Shown here piece after piece: positions 50,501 through 62,669 of a stretch of DNA of 64,000 nucleotides. This stretch comes from Zonotrichia leucophrys gambelii. Lineage: Eukaryota; Chordata; Aves; Passeriformes; Passerellidae. The position numbers and the translations under genes were made by a program. Position 1 is the first letter of the stretch; each line of letters opens with the position of its first letter. Under the pieces are notes generated by a model that searched no databases, was not told the DNA's origin, and saw nothing but the letters and a program-made list of their open reading frames with translations. Where the stretch lies: positions 45,614,585 through 45,678,584 of the forward strand of contig NC_088170.1 in the NCBI RefSeq assembly GCF_028769735.1. The letters are read 5' to 3'.

Positions 50501-53500
50501 TTTTGAGTTATTAGGGACCTCCTTTGTAAAACACTTAGTCTGAAGGTTAATGAGTTTATATAAGGACACCTGAAATAACAACAATTATATGACTGAGTGG
50601 AACTGGGTTGCTTCTTGCCACCTATTCTTTCAGTATCTCTATACACACACACGTATTTTTACCAGTAAAATTTCTGGGTGTAATTTACCCAGCTATTCAT
50701 CTGTCTGCCCACTTCTGTCCACACAACACATCTTGGTTTGTCCATTCTGCTGGGATTCTGTACCCTGGACAGACAAACTCCTTTGTGCCAGACCCACCTA
50801 AGCTACAGGACAGCAACAGGCAAAGAAGGCATGACAGAGTTATGGCTCTGGCTCACTTGTCACTGTTTGTCTGCTGGTCACACCGGTAAAACACACTGTA
50901 GTTTTCAGGGGCACATAAATTAGTCAAATCTAATGTAGCCATTTTTTACTATAGTGCATTTCAGTTCCCATCAGTTGGCCTTGGAGCCACTTACTTGAGA
51001 CCTGATGTAAGATTTTTCTTTCAATGAGAAAAGGTCTCTTTTTAATTGCATACTTGATCATTTTAAAACATTTTAGAGACTCATTTTTTCAGGCTGCAAT
51101 CTTGACATTCCTGCATGAACCATGAAAGCTGAAACTCACAAAAAACCAGCCTCATCAGGAGCTAAAAATATGAAATTTAATTGTAGTAATTAGGGAAAGC
51201 AATGGAAATTATTTTTAAGTTTTCCCTGACCTCAGTTACATGTATGCCTATATCCTCTTGCCTGAAGGCATTGCAGCACAGGTGTTTGGGTCTCTCATTA
51301 AAAGGAATCTCAGTGATAGAATCCCCTTAAAAACAGTCATGTTTTTAATTTGCTTATATTTGTACATTCACAAGGAAGCTTACAGGGCCCATTTTCTTTT
51401 GCAAAACTCATCGCAGATATCCATTAAAGTTCATACACATTGAAACTTTTAGGCTAGGCAAAAATTAATTTGGAACTTCAAGATCAAAAGATCATCATCT
51501 GAATATAATGTCTGCTGGTTAGCGTCCTAGAAAACTGAGAAAATATGTTCCGCTGTGGCTAGGCTGTGTCAATAAAAGGATGTAAATCCCTTGCAGGGAA
51601 GCAAATGTTGTAATATACTCTGGGTTTATGTACTTAGGGCTAGCTCTAGTACCAACTACAAGTACCTAGCCTTTATGTTTCTGCCTTGTCTCCTTCCCAG
51701 CCACAGGAATGCCTTGGCCTGATGGATGCACCAAGGGGCAGCTGGTCCTCAGAGCTGGCACTCGGAGCTGCTTGGTTTCCTCAGCCAATACTAAAGCTGC
51801 AGGACAGCTGTGGTTGGAGCAGCACCATTGGTAAGGCTTGTGTGCCTCAGTGCACTCAAGTGAAAGAGTCTCAAGTGCTGTGCTAAATCCTGCACCGAGG
51901 ACAGGCACCTCCTGCATGAGCTCTTTTAATGAGCTGTGTGCTGTGGTACTTTACTGCTGGGGGTGATACAGGCGATGTCTAATTCACTGAAATGTTCACC
52001 CAGGGAGATAAACAAGTTGTGAGAGCTGCTCTCTGACTCTGCTTCAGCAGGCAACTTTTAAATGAAGAATGAAATTATCTAGGCAGAATGCAGGCAGGTA
52101 TGTAATCACAGTGTCCTGCTCCCCCCAGAAACACACGAATTGAATTATGCTGTGTTTGACAATATGGCAAACTGCTGACTGTGTCACCTCAACGGAGAGA
52201 GCTGTACAAGGGGTGCTTTACCCTGTGCTGGGAACCTGTTAAGGAGAGCATTTTCATGTGCTGGGGAAGCTGCAGATGACAGAGTGCAGCAGAGTTTTTT
52301 CCAATGAGAGCAACTAGCATACCACACATAGAACGACTGAGACAAAAACAAGACATGACAAGGAAGAACAAATGCAGGTCTTCATTCATTTGGGTTTGAT
52401 ATTCATATGGGTTTAACTGGAAATGTGTCCCAGGCTCATTAACTAATATTTGCCACATTTAAAGTATATAGCATATAACATTAATACATGTCTACTAACC
52501 TCAACATAATTAACAGTACATAATATTTAATGTAAAATTTGGGAAGGGACTACTACTGCAGGTTTGCCCCAAGTAGTCATATGGTCTCCACAACCTTAAT
52601 GACATTATGATAGTCTCAACAATGTTCAAAGATTTTCCTGGAAACTGCATATGGATGGACCCCTGACCAGCTAAGTACTTTAAGCATGGAACTACTGTGT
52701 GAAAGAGGAGGTACTGTCTCTCCTGGTCACATTTGGTTGGTGTCTCCCTTCTAGGAGGAATGCCATAGAAACTATTAGGTTGAGCACTGCAGACCTGCAT
52801 GTGAGCTAGCATGCTAAGCTACTTGCATGGTGCTGACAGCAGCACACTTGGCCACAGAAGTTTGAAAACCTAGAGGATGCAAAATGCAAACATGTACCTT
52901 CATACAGATTTTAAGTATCAACAAAGAAGGGTGAGGTCAGGCCTTGTACTTTTGGATTTCTTATTTGAAAGCTTTCAATGACTACATATACCAGGATCTA
53001 CTAGAATGCATATATCCCTTCAAATGTATTGCATTCAATATAGTGTGTACAATAAGGTAAATTCAATAGCTCTCTCCAGGTTAGACTGTTCTGTTCCAAA
53101 TTGCAGTGCAGTTACTGTAAATACAAGTAACTGCACTGAATCTGCTTGTCAAACCTCTTTTTAAAAATCAGATCGAGATAACTGACCCCAGTTTTGTATC
53201 TAAGCCACAGCATGGACTATTTCTTTTGAAGAGGTAGTTTGCATAAGGAATGCATAATTGTACAGATTTTCCAGGTGCCTGAGACCTAGGTTTTAAGAAG
53301 AAAGGGGGAAATACCAACCTCTGAAACATTAAATGTGAACTTTCAAGCTTATAACATACAGTAAAATATTTATTCTTAAAAAAGAGTAGCGCATGTCTTG
53401 TGGCTTAAAATAATTTGCAAACACTAAAAAGTCAAAAGCCTAGAAAAACATATCTTCCATAAATACCACTACAGATTATCAAAGTACCATGAATATTTTG

Positions 53501-55640
53501 TGCAGTTAGTATGATGATGGTAAAGCATCTTGGTTGAAAGCATCTTTATGCATCTTGGTTGAAAAGTGAGACAACATATCCACTTGTTTTGTGTCAGGTA
53601 TGAAACACATTTTCATAGGATTCATAGAGATCATAGCATGAACTAAGATTAAATATCAAAATAAAATTCCTGTATTTTCTGGATAACACTGTAAATCATA
53701 TGCACTGAGCCCCATTACAACTTCAGTTGGGAGACTCTAAAATATAAGGGAGTAGCTCTGCTAGGGAAAACTCTGTGTGTGAGGGCAAAATATACTTTAA
53801 AGGTAAAAATTCTAAAAGGTTGGTCTTTTAGGCATTAAAACATATAGGTTTGAAACTTTAGGGATGTGTTTTTGTGTTCCATTGCATTGCATGGGAATGT
53901 AAGTTTCCTCAATTTGGGACTGAAGAGGTAAAAAGCCATTCATTTGGCTCTTCCAAACTGGAAATAAGTACTCTGAAATCTGTGCAAGAGAATACAGATG
54001 AATCCAAACTTTTGCTTTCACAAAGCTACTGTGATAATCATTCAGTAGCATAAAACATGTTTTTCCAGTAATTTTGTGTGTAATATTTGGTTGTAATTTA
54101 TTGAATTTGATGAATTTAGTAAACTAATTGTGCTTTTAAATTTATCAATTTACTTAAGATTTTATATTTGATGGGGTTTTTCCAAACACATGAGAAATGT
54201 GTAGATTATTACATGCCACATTGATCTCGTTTATTTCTGACAGCTTAGAATGTGAATTCCTTTATTTTGCTTTTTCCCTAATTGTATGATGTATATTAGC
54301 ACGTGGTTTTGAAATTCTAATATGTAGCATCACTTGATTTCAAAACACATTACAGAAGTACAACACACCTATGTAGTAATTGGAATTTTATTCTTCAATT
54401 CTCTACCACATCCAAGCATTTTAAGACTAGTCTATTGAAGATGATTGCCTCTGAACTTTCTGATTGTAGATGGTTTACAGAGCTTTCACTTTCACCCCAA
54501 GTATTTACCCGATCATATACACTTTTTTCATACACTTGTTAGATACATTAATCTTGCAGGAAGGAGCTTAAATAAAATTACGCTGGTTGTAATCTGTCTA
54601 AAGCAAAAATATTTTAGTCTTGAAGTTTAAATACTTTTGCTACCATTCTATGAAGAATTCCAACTATACACAGAACTTAGGGGGTATCCCAATTGCATAA
54701 TGCATAAGCCTACCCCAAACCCCTCTTATTAATAAACCACTATCTTTAAATCAGTCTTTAGTCTGAAGAGATAAACCAAAGCAAAAGGTCAGAACATAAG
54801 ATCTGGAAAACATAACTTCAAATTTATTTTTGATTAAATAATTTTATAAGGTCATTAAATTCATCATCATCTATTCTTTGACACATCCTCTTAATACCTT
54901 CATTATCTACCACCAGTCTTCTATTTATTCTGAACATATTTAGAATAAAATTAGAAAAGAGTTCCTTTACAATTCATTTGTGCAAAAACATATCCCTTTT
55001 GAAGAACTCAACATCTTTTTGACCTGAATATTACCTGCAATATTTTTATTTGGGTGCTGAAAACTCATACAGTAGTGTACTCAATAACCTGTTTGCCCAA
55101 GAGCAGCCTCTGCTGTGGAGTCAATATTTCGAATATGTTGTTTATTCACCTATTTTCTGACTCTACTATGCCATGATTTCCAGCTGGAAATATGCTTAAG
55201 GGTAGGAGCCTGCCCTTTTCCTTGCACTGTGATGTCCTGAAGCATCATTTAATAGGCATGTAGGGAAATGCTGGCAAAGCAGGTGAGGCAGAGTGCTCAG
55301 TCTTCCCCTGCCTGCTGTTTGACCTCATCAATACAGGCAGAAAGTACAAGACACGTACAGAACACCCAAGAAGGAGCCACAGCAGTTTGTCTGCTCCAGA
55401 TAAAAATAAAAACAACCGCAGCAATACCCTTTGTGAAGTGCTATTGACTGATTTGGAGCCAGGCTGAGGATTCAGCAGCGAGATTAAAAAACTGTCATTT
55501 TCTGCCATTGTTAAGTAAATTACTTTTAGTGCTGCTAAACACATTATACAAGGACAGCACGGTATGATGCTTTCTTGCCCGTAAGATCCTGCCTGACTAT
55601 AAACACACACATTTCAAGGCACCACTTCTAAACTGGCTCC
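47561..55640. other. Intergenic, nothing recognised
   Basis: Eight kilobases of AT-rich DNA without an identified gene or repeat family. A short direct repeat, gcatcttggttgaaa at 53525-53539 and 53550-53564, is present. Somewhat GC-richer unique stretches at about 49130-49350 and 51690-51920 could be conserved non-coding sequence; this cannot be judged without an alignment. Confidence 0.45.
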
Positions 55641-55915
55641 TCAAAAGAAAGATGAGGAGGCAAGCAAAATGGGCCTGCTGGGGAGTGCGGTGCCCAGAGG
55701 AAAGAACCTCTTTCTCTGAGGAAAGAACCCAGGGCGGTGAGGTGGGAGCTGCCCGAGAGACCCGCACAAGCCGCGGGCCGCCTCCTTCCCGGGCACCCGC
55801 GCTTGGGTCGTGCCATGCCGTGCCGTGCCAATGCCTGTCGCAGCGTGTACCACAACATATATCGCAGTTGAGATGGCCACGATACACAGAATATCACCAT
55901 ACCGTATCAGAAAGC
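55641..55915 (-). mobile_element. GC-rich segment flanking the minus-strand LTR
   Basis: Read on the minus strand this follows the LTR at 55916-56173 and could be its leader or internal remnant. It contains short repeats (ccgtg units at about 55805-55830, and gaggaaagaac twice at about 55697 and 55718) and several CpGs. Open frames in both directions overlap here, none with a recognisable retroviral domain. Its attribution to the element is inferred from position and composition. Confidence 0.3.
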
Positions 55916-56173
55916 TGTAAGCATCCCCATACAGAACAACACCACACCACACCAGAAGGCTTCGAGCGTCTATTCTTTATTACTCTTCAGTCCAGCCTTT
56001 TATACCCTTCGTCTTACTTGCCTTACACCTGTGTGCCCTCTGTATCCTTTGGTGATTGGTCAGTGCATCTCGGCACTCCATGTCCCATTACCTTCAACGC
56101 TGTTCACCTGTCCTGCACAGCTGTAGCCCATTAGGGACAAGGCTTGGCTGCAGCCCCAGTCCCAATCACCACA
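55916..56173 (-). mobile_element. Compact retroviral LTR, minus orientation
   Basis: On the minus strand the element starts 'tgtggtgattgggactgggg', has a TATA box (TATAAAA at 56004-55998) and an AATAAAG polyadenylation signal (55981-55975) about 17 bases further on, and could end with 'ggggatgcttaca' at 55916. TG and CA ends and the TATA/AATAAA pair support an LTR of about 260 bases, short for the class, so the U5 end may lie further left. A 'gtggtgtggtgtggt'-like run at 55940-55953 is a simple repeat inside it. Confidence 0.5.
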
Positions 56174-56770
56174 AACTGTGTGCCTACATGTGCCTGTGCT
56201 TGTGCCGTGTGTGGCGCCCCCGGTGCCTCCCCGCGGGTGCCGCCGGCCCTTGTGGCGCCGCAGGTCCTGTGGGCGCCCGGAGCGGGCGCTCAGAGCTGCC
56301 CAGCCCGCTGGGGAGCCGCAGCGTGTCCCACGCTGGCAGCACTGCCCGTCCCTGCCGCCCTCTGGGGGGATTCAGACCGCCGCCACTGCGCGGGGCGACC
56401 TTGTCTGCCGTGTGCCTAGCGCCTGTCCTCCATTGTTTCCCTTGCCCTGGTCCTGAGGCCTGGTCCTTGCCCTCACTCTCATCCACCGCCGGGGCCCGGA
56501 GCCCGCCGGGTGCTTCGGCTGCTGCCCGCGCCCAGCAGGCCGTGTCGGGCACACGCTGCAGCCGGGAGCCGGCGGCAGCAGCCTTTCGGGGCAGCCCTGT
56601 GCTGCCTCCACCGGCGCCTTCGGGGCAGCCCTGTACTGCCGCCACCGGCGCCTCGGAGCTCAGTGAGCCGGTCCAGGGCAGGCTGCACCGCCTGGCTGCC
56701 CGCGGGGAGCAGGCCTGGCTGAGGCCGTGGTGCTGGCACTTGGAGAGACTGGGACAAAGCGGACGAGACG
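56174..56770. other. CpG-rich block of unknown origin
   Basis: About 600 bases of GC-rich, CpG-containing DNA, the second CpG-dense patch of the window. A two-and-a-bit copy tandem repeat of a 34-35 base unit (56582-56616, 56617-56650, then a partial unit) starts cctttcggggcagccctg. Open frames occur in most phases (56056-56778 plus, 240 codons, is the longest) but their low-complexity A/G/P/R/S content and the lack of any domain argue for composition rather than coding. It may be part of the neighbouring retroelement or an unmethylated regulatory region. Confidence 0.5.
56582..56656. repeat. Tandem repeat, 34-35 base unit
   Basis: Two nearly identical adjacent units differing by one base in length and two substitutions, followed by the first bases of a third. 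The unit is GC-rich and CpG-containing. Confidence 0.85.
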
Positions 56771-58359
56771 TGTTTTAAAGCATGTTCACACTGTACTGTG
56801 TGCTGCAGATTGACTGGTGGAACGGCAGAACAGAAAGTCCATTTTGGCACCTGGGACAGTAGCAGGTGCCAACAGTTCTGGTGGCATGGGGGGGGGGTTG
56901 GTGGGCTGGTTTTCCAAAGGGACAAGGCAGAGTAGCTGGGGAATTGCCCTGGAAGTCCAGCACAGCATCCTTGAAACAATCATCAAACTTCCAGTGGGCC
57001 CCACCCTGAGCCTCCCTTCAGGAGTGCTGCATGGATAGCTACATAAAAGGTTAAGTTATAGTTTGAAACTTGTCAACATTATGTCAACAATAAATTCATA
57101 ATACGGTTTAAATGAAGTTTTTTCTCTAATTCAGGTAGATTCCTGTCTCTTGACTTTTTTTTTTTGTTTTTGTTTTTTTGTTTGTTTGTTTTTTGTTTTT
57201 TTTAGAAACCAAGGTAGAAATCAGGAATAAACCTGTGGTTTACAGGGCAAATTTGTGTTAATATAGCTGCAATATTTATTCATTTATGTATAATCAGGGT
57301 TTCTAGAACAAAGTGTTACAGTCCTGTGTCTCACAACACACAGAGCTAGACCGAAACGGCAAACTCACCAGATGTTTTGTCAGCCCAGCCAGCCCAGCAT
57401 ACCTTCACAGAACAGCTTTCCATTTTGCCAGCAGCCACAGCTTTTGGTTCCTTTTGTCACCCAACCAAAGCAACTCACCTCAGCAATTATCATTTGCTGA
57501 TTCGTTTCAGTTATGCAATCATAGCTGAGATTTTGGCAGCCTGTTCTGGTACAGATTTATTAACGATGATCAATTATGACCAGGTGGAATTCCTGACAGA
57601 TTTTTTTTTTTTGTTATTGTTGCTTGACAATATATGGGAAGTCTCCGATTAGATAAATGCAGTTAATGAGCTGACCCTGCCATCTGCTGTCATTTCTGCT
57701 GCTGCTTCCATGGTTTAGTGCCTGCTCAGTGTCTCCCAGGTCACTCCCTCTCCTTCAGCTCAGCATGGAATACAAATCTTTCTAATGAGCCCACACAGTG
57801 TTGAGGATTTGTCATTCATGCTGTGCCTGGTTTCATGTAGCACAACTGCTGAAAGCTTCACTTGCAAGATGGGCTGGTGTTATCTTCAATAAAAATAGCA
57901 CTGAACCAGAAAAGGCTCACTGAGAGAATTTGCAAAATCTACCAAGTTTCCCAGTTATCAAGATAAATAAGTGTAGAGTTGGTGAGAATGACAAACAGCA
58001 ATTTTGTCTTTCAATTTGACATTTTGATTGTTTCTGTGTACTTTACACAGCTGCAGCTGTTGCAGGTAAGACAATTGTGTGCCATACTGTGACAGCTAGT
58101 TATGATACTCATTGCACCACAAGTACATCACTGCTGCAGCAATATGGACACCAAAGAGAGGGCAGCATTCCATGGTGCCCATCCATGCCCATTCCTCACC
58201 AAGCCTGAGGCACAAACAGAAGCACACTTTCCACAGCAAGATGGAACTCACCCATTTTTTGTCCTTGTGCATAGGTGCGAGGGGCCTGCAGTGAACTGAG
58301 TTTTAGCCTTTGAAGGTATGAGTTAAAAAACTACCTAGAGAATATAGATGTTCTTCTCT
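56771..58359. other. Intergenic, low-complexity tracts only
   Basis: It contains a 10-base G run at 56888-56897, a T/G low-complexity tract at about 57155-57203 and a T run at 57600-57612. No gene or repeat family recognised in the rest. Confidence 0.5.
57155..57203. repeat. T-rich (TTTG)n low-complexity tract
   Basis: Runs of T interrupted by single G, including several tttg units. This could be the reverse complement of a retroposon A-rich tail, but no body was recognised. Confidence 0.8.
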
Positions 58360-58660
58360 GAACATGGAAATGGCCTGGGTTGGAAGGGACTGTAATTGCC
58401 TTGTTTACAACCTCCCATGCTATGGGCACGCATACCTTCCACTAGATCACATTTCTCTAAGCCCCATCCAACCTGGCCTTGAACACTTCCAGGGATGGGG
58501 CATCCACAAATTCTCAGAGCATCCTGTTCCAGTGCCTCACCACCCTCACAGTAAAGAATTTCTTCCTGACATGTAATCTAAACCTACTCTTTTTCAGTTG
58601 GAAGCCATTGCCCCTTGTCCATGACCACCTCTGGTGGTACACTGACCAGTCTTGTCTTAT
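58360..58660 (-). mobile_element. CR1 LINE fragment, 3' end, reverse orientation
   Basis: The best-preserved CR1 piece in the window. In order on the plus strand: 'cctgggttggaagggact', 'accttccactagatcac', 'agccccatccaacctggcc', 'ttgaacacttccagggatgg', 'tgttccagtgcctcaccacc', 'acagtaaagaatttcttcc' and 'ccattgccccttgtcc'. All are standard reverse-complement CR1 3' blocks. The terminal octamer is worn away. The open frames at 58364-58576 and 58479-58712 are products of this repeat. Confidence 0.92.
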
Positions 58661-60885
58661 TTCCGCTGTCCTACCCTGTCACAGGACTGAAGAAAAACAA
58701 AGAAAACCCTGAAAACCATTTTCTTTGAATACAAGACAAATATCGTAATTCAAATCTACACAAACTCCAGAGAAAACCATTTCCCAGCATTATCTCACAC
58801 AGAGGGAAAAACCCAGTAAAGCATGTGGTGAAAATACAGTACTTCTCAAAATGTAGCAAAGATTCCAGAAGTCAAAATTGATCTTTATGGCCTGAAAACC
58901 AATTTTCTCTCTTTTTTTCTCCCTGCTTGCTCCCCTGTAGCCCCTGTCTGCATGTTCAAAGTAGTGGGTTATGACTTGCTTTGATTTTGCTTGCTTATCA
59001 TCATGCAGCTCAGGTTTTACAGCTATAAAAAGTCCACTGAATTATAGCTTCAGGGGGATTGACAAGATGTGCTTTAGTTCTGAGACAGAGCTTGGAGGGG
59101 GAACTGTAGATGGAGGAAAACTCTCCTTGGCAACATAAAAAGCCTCTGTCCAGTGTGCACAGTCTTTTCTTGCTGAACTTAATGGCCTGAGAAGAGCACA
59201 GCACAGTAATATTTTGTTGCTTCAATTCCTAATACACTAGCTCAAAAAAAATTGAGTTTATTGATATGTTTTGTTCCTTGTAAAGTATTTTGTGCTCATG
59301 TTAGAAAGTTTTATTTTTTTCAGATGGAACCAAATTCATTAGGTTCCAGCTGCTTTCACCCAACTCCTCTTGGACACATGCCATTTCTAAAACCTGGGTA
59401 TGAATCTTCAGATTAATTCTACTGGGTGTTGTATCATATCCTTGGATTTACCACAGCACTGTACTTACAAAGGTGAGCTGAATATCTCAAAAAGAAGCAC
59501 AGAGATCAGGCTGTATCACACTCTGCTCCAGCACACCTGCAGCAAGACCTCCTCTCACAATACAAGGCAAAAAGAGAGTGGCATGGGGGTTCAGATGGAC
59601 AGCTGCCTCTCCAGGGCACATTCAGAGTAAGGGCAAATCATTGCACACATTGCATCCTTTGAATGTAATGTGGACCAAAGACCCAGAGGAATGCTCTCTC
59701 AAATCAACTTAGGCTTAAAGTGTAGATTCAGCATTTCTTCCCTGCCCCTACCCATGCTCAGCAATCCTAAAATAAAACTTACACCCTCCCCCCACCCTGT
59801 CTGTCTACTTGGCATTACTTTCTCCATTAAAAGATCAGGAACCAAGGCAAAGGATTCCCTTTTATAGGACATCCTAGGGCTGAGCCTCCCCCTTTAGCAG
59901 AGCATGCCAGACATTGCCTACATCCCACCTCCTGATTTTAGTAAATTAGTTTAGTCCTTGTCCTTGAGCTATTGCTCTGTCTGTGAACACAAACTCCTAC
60001 AGGAATAGCTTTATGGGTAAACTTCCCCCTCAGCTTTTGTTCCCAAAGCCCTTGCTTATAAGTTCCCCCTGGGAATAGTTGCTGTGCTGCATCCCATTCA
60101 GGCTGTGCTTTTGAAATATTCCCCACAGGAAAGTCAGAAGTAGCTCCTTGCTGATGGTCTTTCTTTTGAAAAGCAGAAGGAAACACTTCAAGGGAAGTCA
60201 GTGAGGTCAACAAAAACCAGCAGGAATAGTAGTGTCTCACAAATAAGCAAGAATGCAATGCAGAGAGTTCTTCTGCAGAATTTTCCAGAAGTAAAATAAA
60301 TTGGAATACAGAAGTGGATGTAGTTCCCATAGCAAATCAATGATGTGACACATTTAAATATTTAACCAAAATTTCAGCAGCTTATGAGCTATCAAAGAAG
60401 CTATTTACTATGAAATTTTGACATTAATTTGCTCGCTAAAATACTGAGATGTTAATTGCAAAATGTACTGCATCAGTTACATACTATGAGATAAGAAAGT
60501 AACTGTTTGGCAGAGAAATATTTGAATATTTTGTAGGTCTTTGCTATTTAGAAACTCTGCCTTTGCAACTCATGACAGTCAGTCTTCTCTATCCTCTGGT
60601 TAGCCACAGCAAAAGAGAAAAACCCCCACTGCAAGACCTTTATAAAATATAAACACCCTCTGTTTTGTCAGGATTTCCAGCTTCCCTTCCTCTTCCTTCA
60701 GCTCAACCAGTAGTTAAGCCGGTATAGCATCACACTACAAAATAGCCTAAAGAAATGTATTCGGTGCTTCAGTTTCAGGTAACATTTCAGTTTCTCCCAC
60801 CACGTCTCCTGTTTTGGCTGAGTCAAAACACACTTGGATAGTTGTCAGGCCATCAAAGGTTTCGCCTAAGTTTTATTTGCACCTT

Positions 60886-60900
60886 CCCCCCCCCCCCCCC
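60886..60900. repeat. Poly(C) run, 15 bases
   Basis: Uninterrupted C tract preceded by acctt and followed by aactg. Its exact length may be unreliable in assembled sequence. Confidence 0.85.
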
Positions 60901-62549
60901 AACTGTTGACCTTCTTTTCCCTTCTTCTAACAATCCTCCTGGCATGAATATCAGTAAACTAAAGAGATCTGAACTGTGTCCATAACACAAGTTCTAACCT
61001 AGGTAAGTTTGCCCAGCTCTGCCTGGAAGGCTGTATCCCCACTGAAGTCTGACAGCCCTCAGCCTGTCAAAATAGACACATCAAGCTCCTTACTGAGCAA
61101 TCATTTAAAAAAAAATTAATGTTATTTCTTCAGCAGTCTTATTTTACCATCCAGGAAGAGTCCCTAACCTGGTGCTAATTGCACACATGAGGTATGCAGC
61201 TCTAAACCTTTGCTATTCCCGAGATTTGAATAGTTTAGCTATTTAATTGTTAATGTTATCCAAACTAATCATTCTAGTTTCTTCTATGAAGTATATGTCA
61301 AAGGCTGAATTAACATGTCAGAGAGAAGGTAAAGACAAATTAATATGAAAAGGGCTTTCTCCCACAATAATCTAGTTCAAGGTGAGAATCTCAAGGGATC
61401 CAGTGACAACCATCCTTCCACAATATCCCACCAGATAGGACTTTGCTCTTTGGCCAGCATATGTCAGGGCTCTGTGTGAATCATCAGAAGTTCCAGCAAC
61501 CAGCAGAGTTCTGGAGCTGAATCTGTCAGCACCTGGGTTTACTGAGACAATGCTGCTACATGCCTCACTGACCACAGTTACGTTCAAAACAAGAAGCTTT
61601 TCATCATTTATACCTCAGGTACTGACTCCTGCCAATTGGTATGTTTTTGCTCTGTCACTGTTCTTTTTGCAGGTGCTGTTGGACAATCAATGAACAGGAA
61701 GGATGGTCAGGCAGGTGGGCAAGGTGCTACTTTCATATAGAAGATTTTCACTACACCCTGTTCCACGTGAGCAGGGCCATAACTGCACTGCCCTGAAACC
61801 TTTACTAAGAGGGGTAATTTCAGCTTTTGTGCTTCTTTCAGGGCACATCAATTTGCCTGGGACATCATAACTGAGTTCACTCACACCACAGAGCTATTAT
61901 GCCATCATGAGAACCAGTCTGAACTGCATAATTTCAAAGTCAGCCAGCCGAGTCAGAGGATGTTTCTCTGGCATCCCACAGACTCCAACATCTCAAATAT
62001 GGTATCTGAATACAAGATTATGTCACCTATTACAGACACATTGGCTAACGTTCAAGCTGTTGAGAAGTAAGAGCAACTTGTTCCCATTGGTCTTCCTGTA
62101 TGAGCTTCTGAATTACTCACCATCATCCAGAAAGTGGTAAAATTATATTTATGACTACTCTGTAAAATTCAAACAAGACCTTTATTTACATTAGGGTTTC
62201 AAGCAGTGGGTGTTGCAACATACATTACAAAATTTCATACTACATTTTTTATAGGTAATCAGGTTGAAAAACTGATCTACAGAATCAATTTGTCAAAACT
62301 GGCTAAGCAGAAAATGTGTTAACTCGGCTTAAGAGTACTTTGTCAATTTTACATAATTTTCTATCGTTCAGAGTATTTCTGATGTCCTGGCTATAAAAAC
62401 AGAATGCTCATGCAGGTTAATTTACACTGAACTCTCTAGTAAATTTTACGTTCTTTGCTTGTTCAGAAGAGCATATCAATACTCTCCCCACCTTGTCTCA
62501 CAAAGCAAGTATGAGTCCAAATAGGGAGAAAACTCAGGAGATTTTTTAA

Positions 62550-62589
62550 CAAAAAAAAAAAAAAAACCAAAAAAACAAAACAAAAAAAA
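62550..62589. repeat. A-rich low-complexity tract
   Basis: Long A runs interrupted by C (aaaaccaaaaaaacaaaa pattern). It lies just left of the possible 3' untranslated region, on the downstream side of its suggested polyadenylation site. Confidence 0.8.
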
Positions 62590-62669
62590 GATTTAGCAAG
62601 ACAAGGAGTCAGAACTTTCATTCTGTGACTAAGTGAATTAGAATCTTTCATTCTGTAGAAAAAAAGTTG

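Larger units (their letters stand above)
58661..62669. other. Intergenic, nothing firmly recognised
   Basis: It contains a 15-base C run (60886-60900) and an A-rich tract (about 62550-62589). Open frames at 59938-60330 minus (130 codons) and 61372-61587 minus (71 codons) have mixed, protein-like composition but no recognised domain or flanking splice pattern, so I do not call them. Confidence 0.45.

Noticed and set aside
56056..56778. 240-codon open frame on the plus strand, the longest in the window
   Set aside because: Low-complexity composition, competing frames on both strands, starts inside an LTR, and no recognisable domain.
58364..58712. Two overlapping plus-strand open frames
   Set aside because: They are antisense translations of a CR1 3' end.
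59938..60330. 130-codon minus-strand open frame
   Set aside because: No family signature and no convincing splice sites or promoter; left uncalled.
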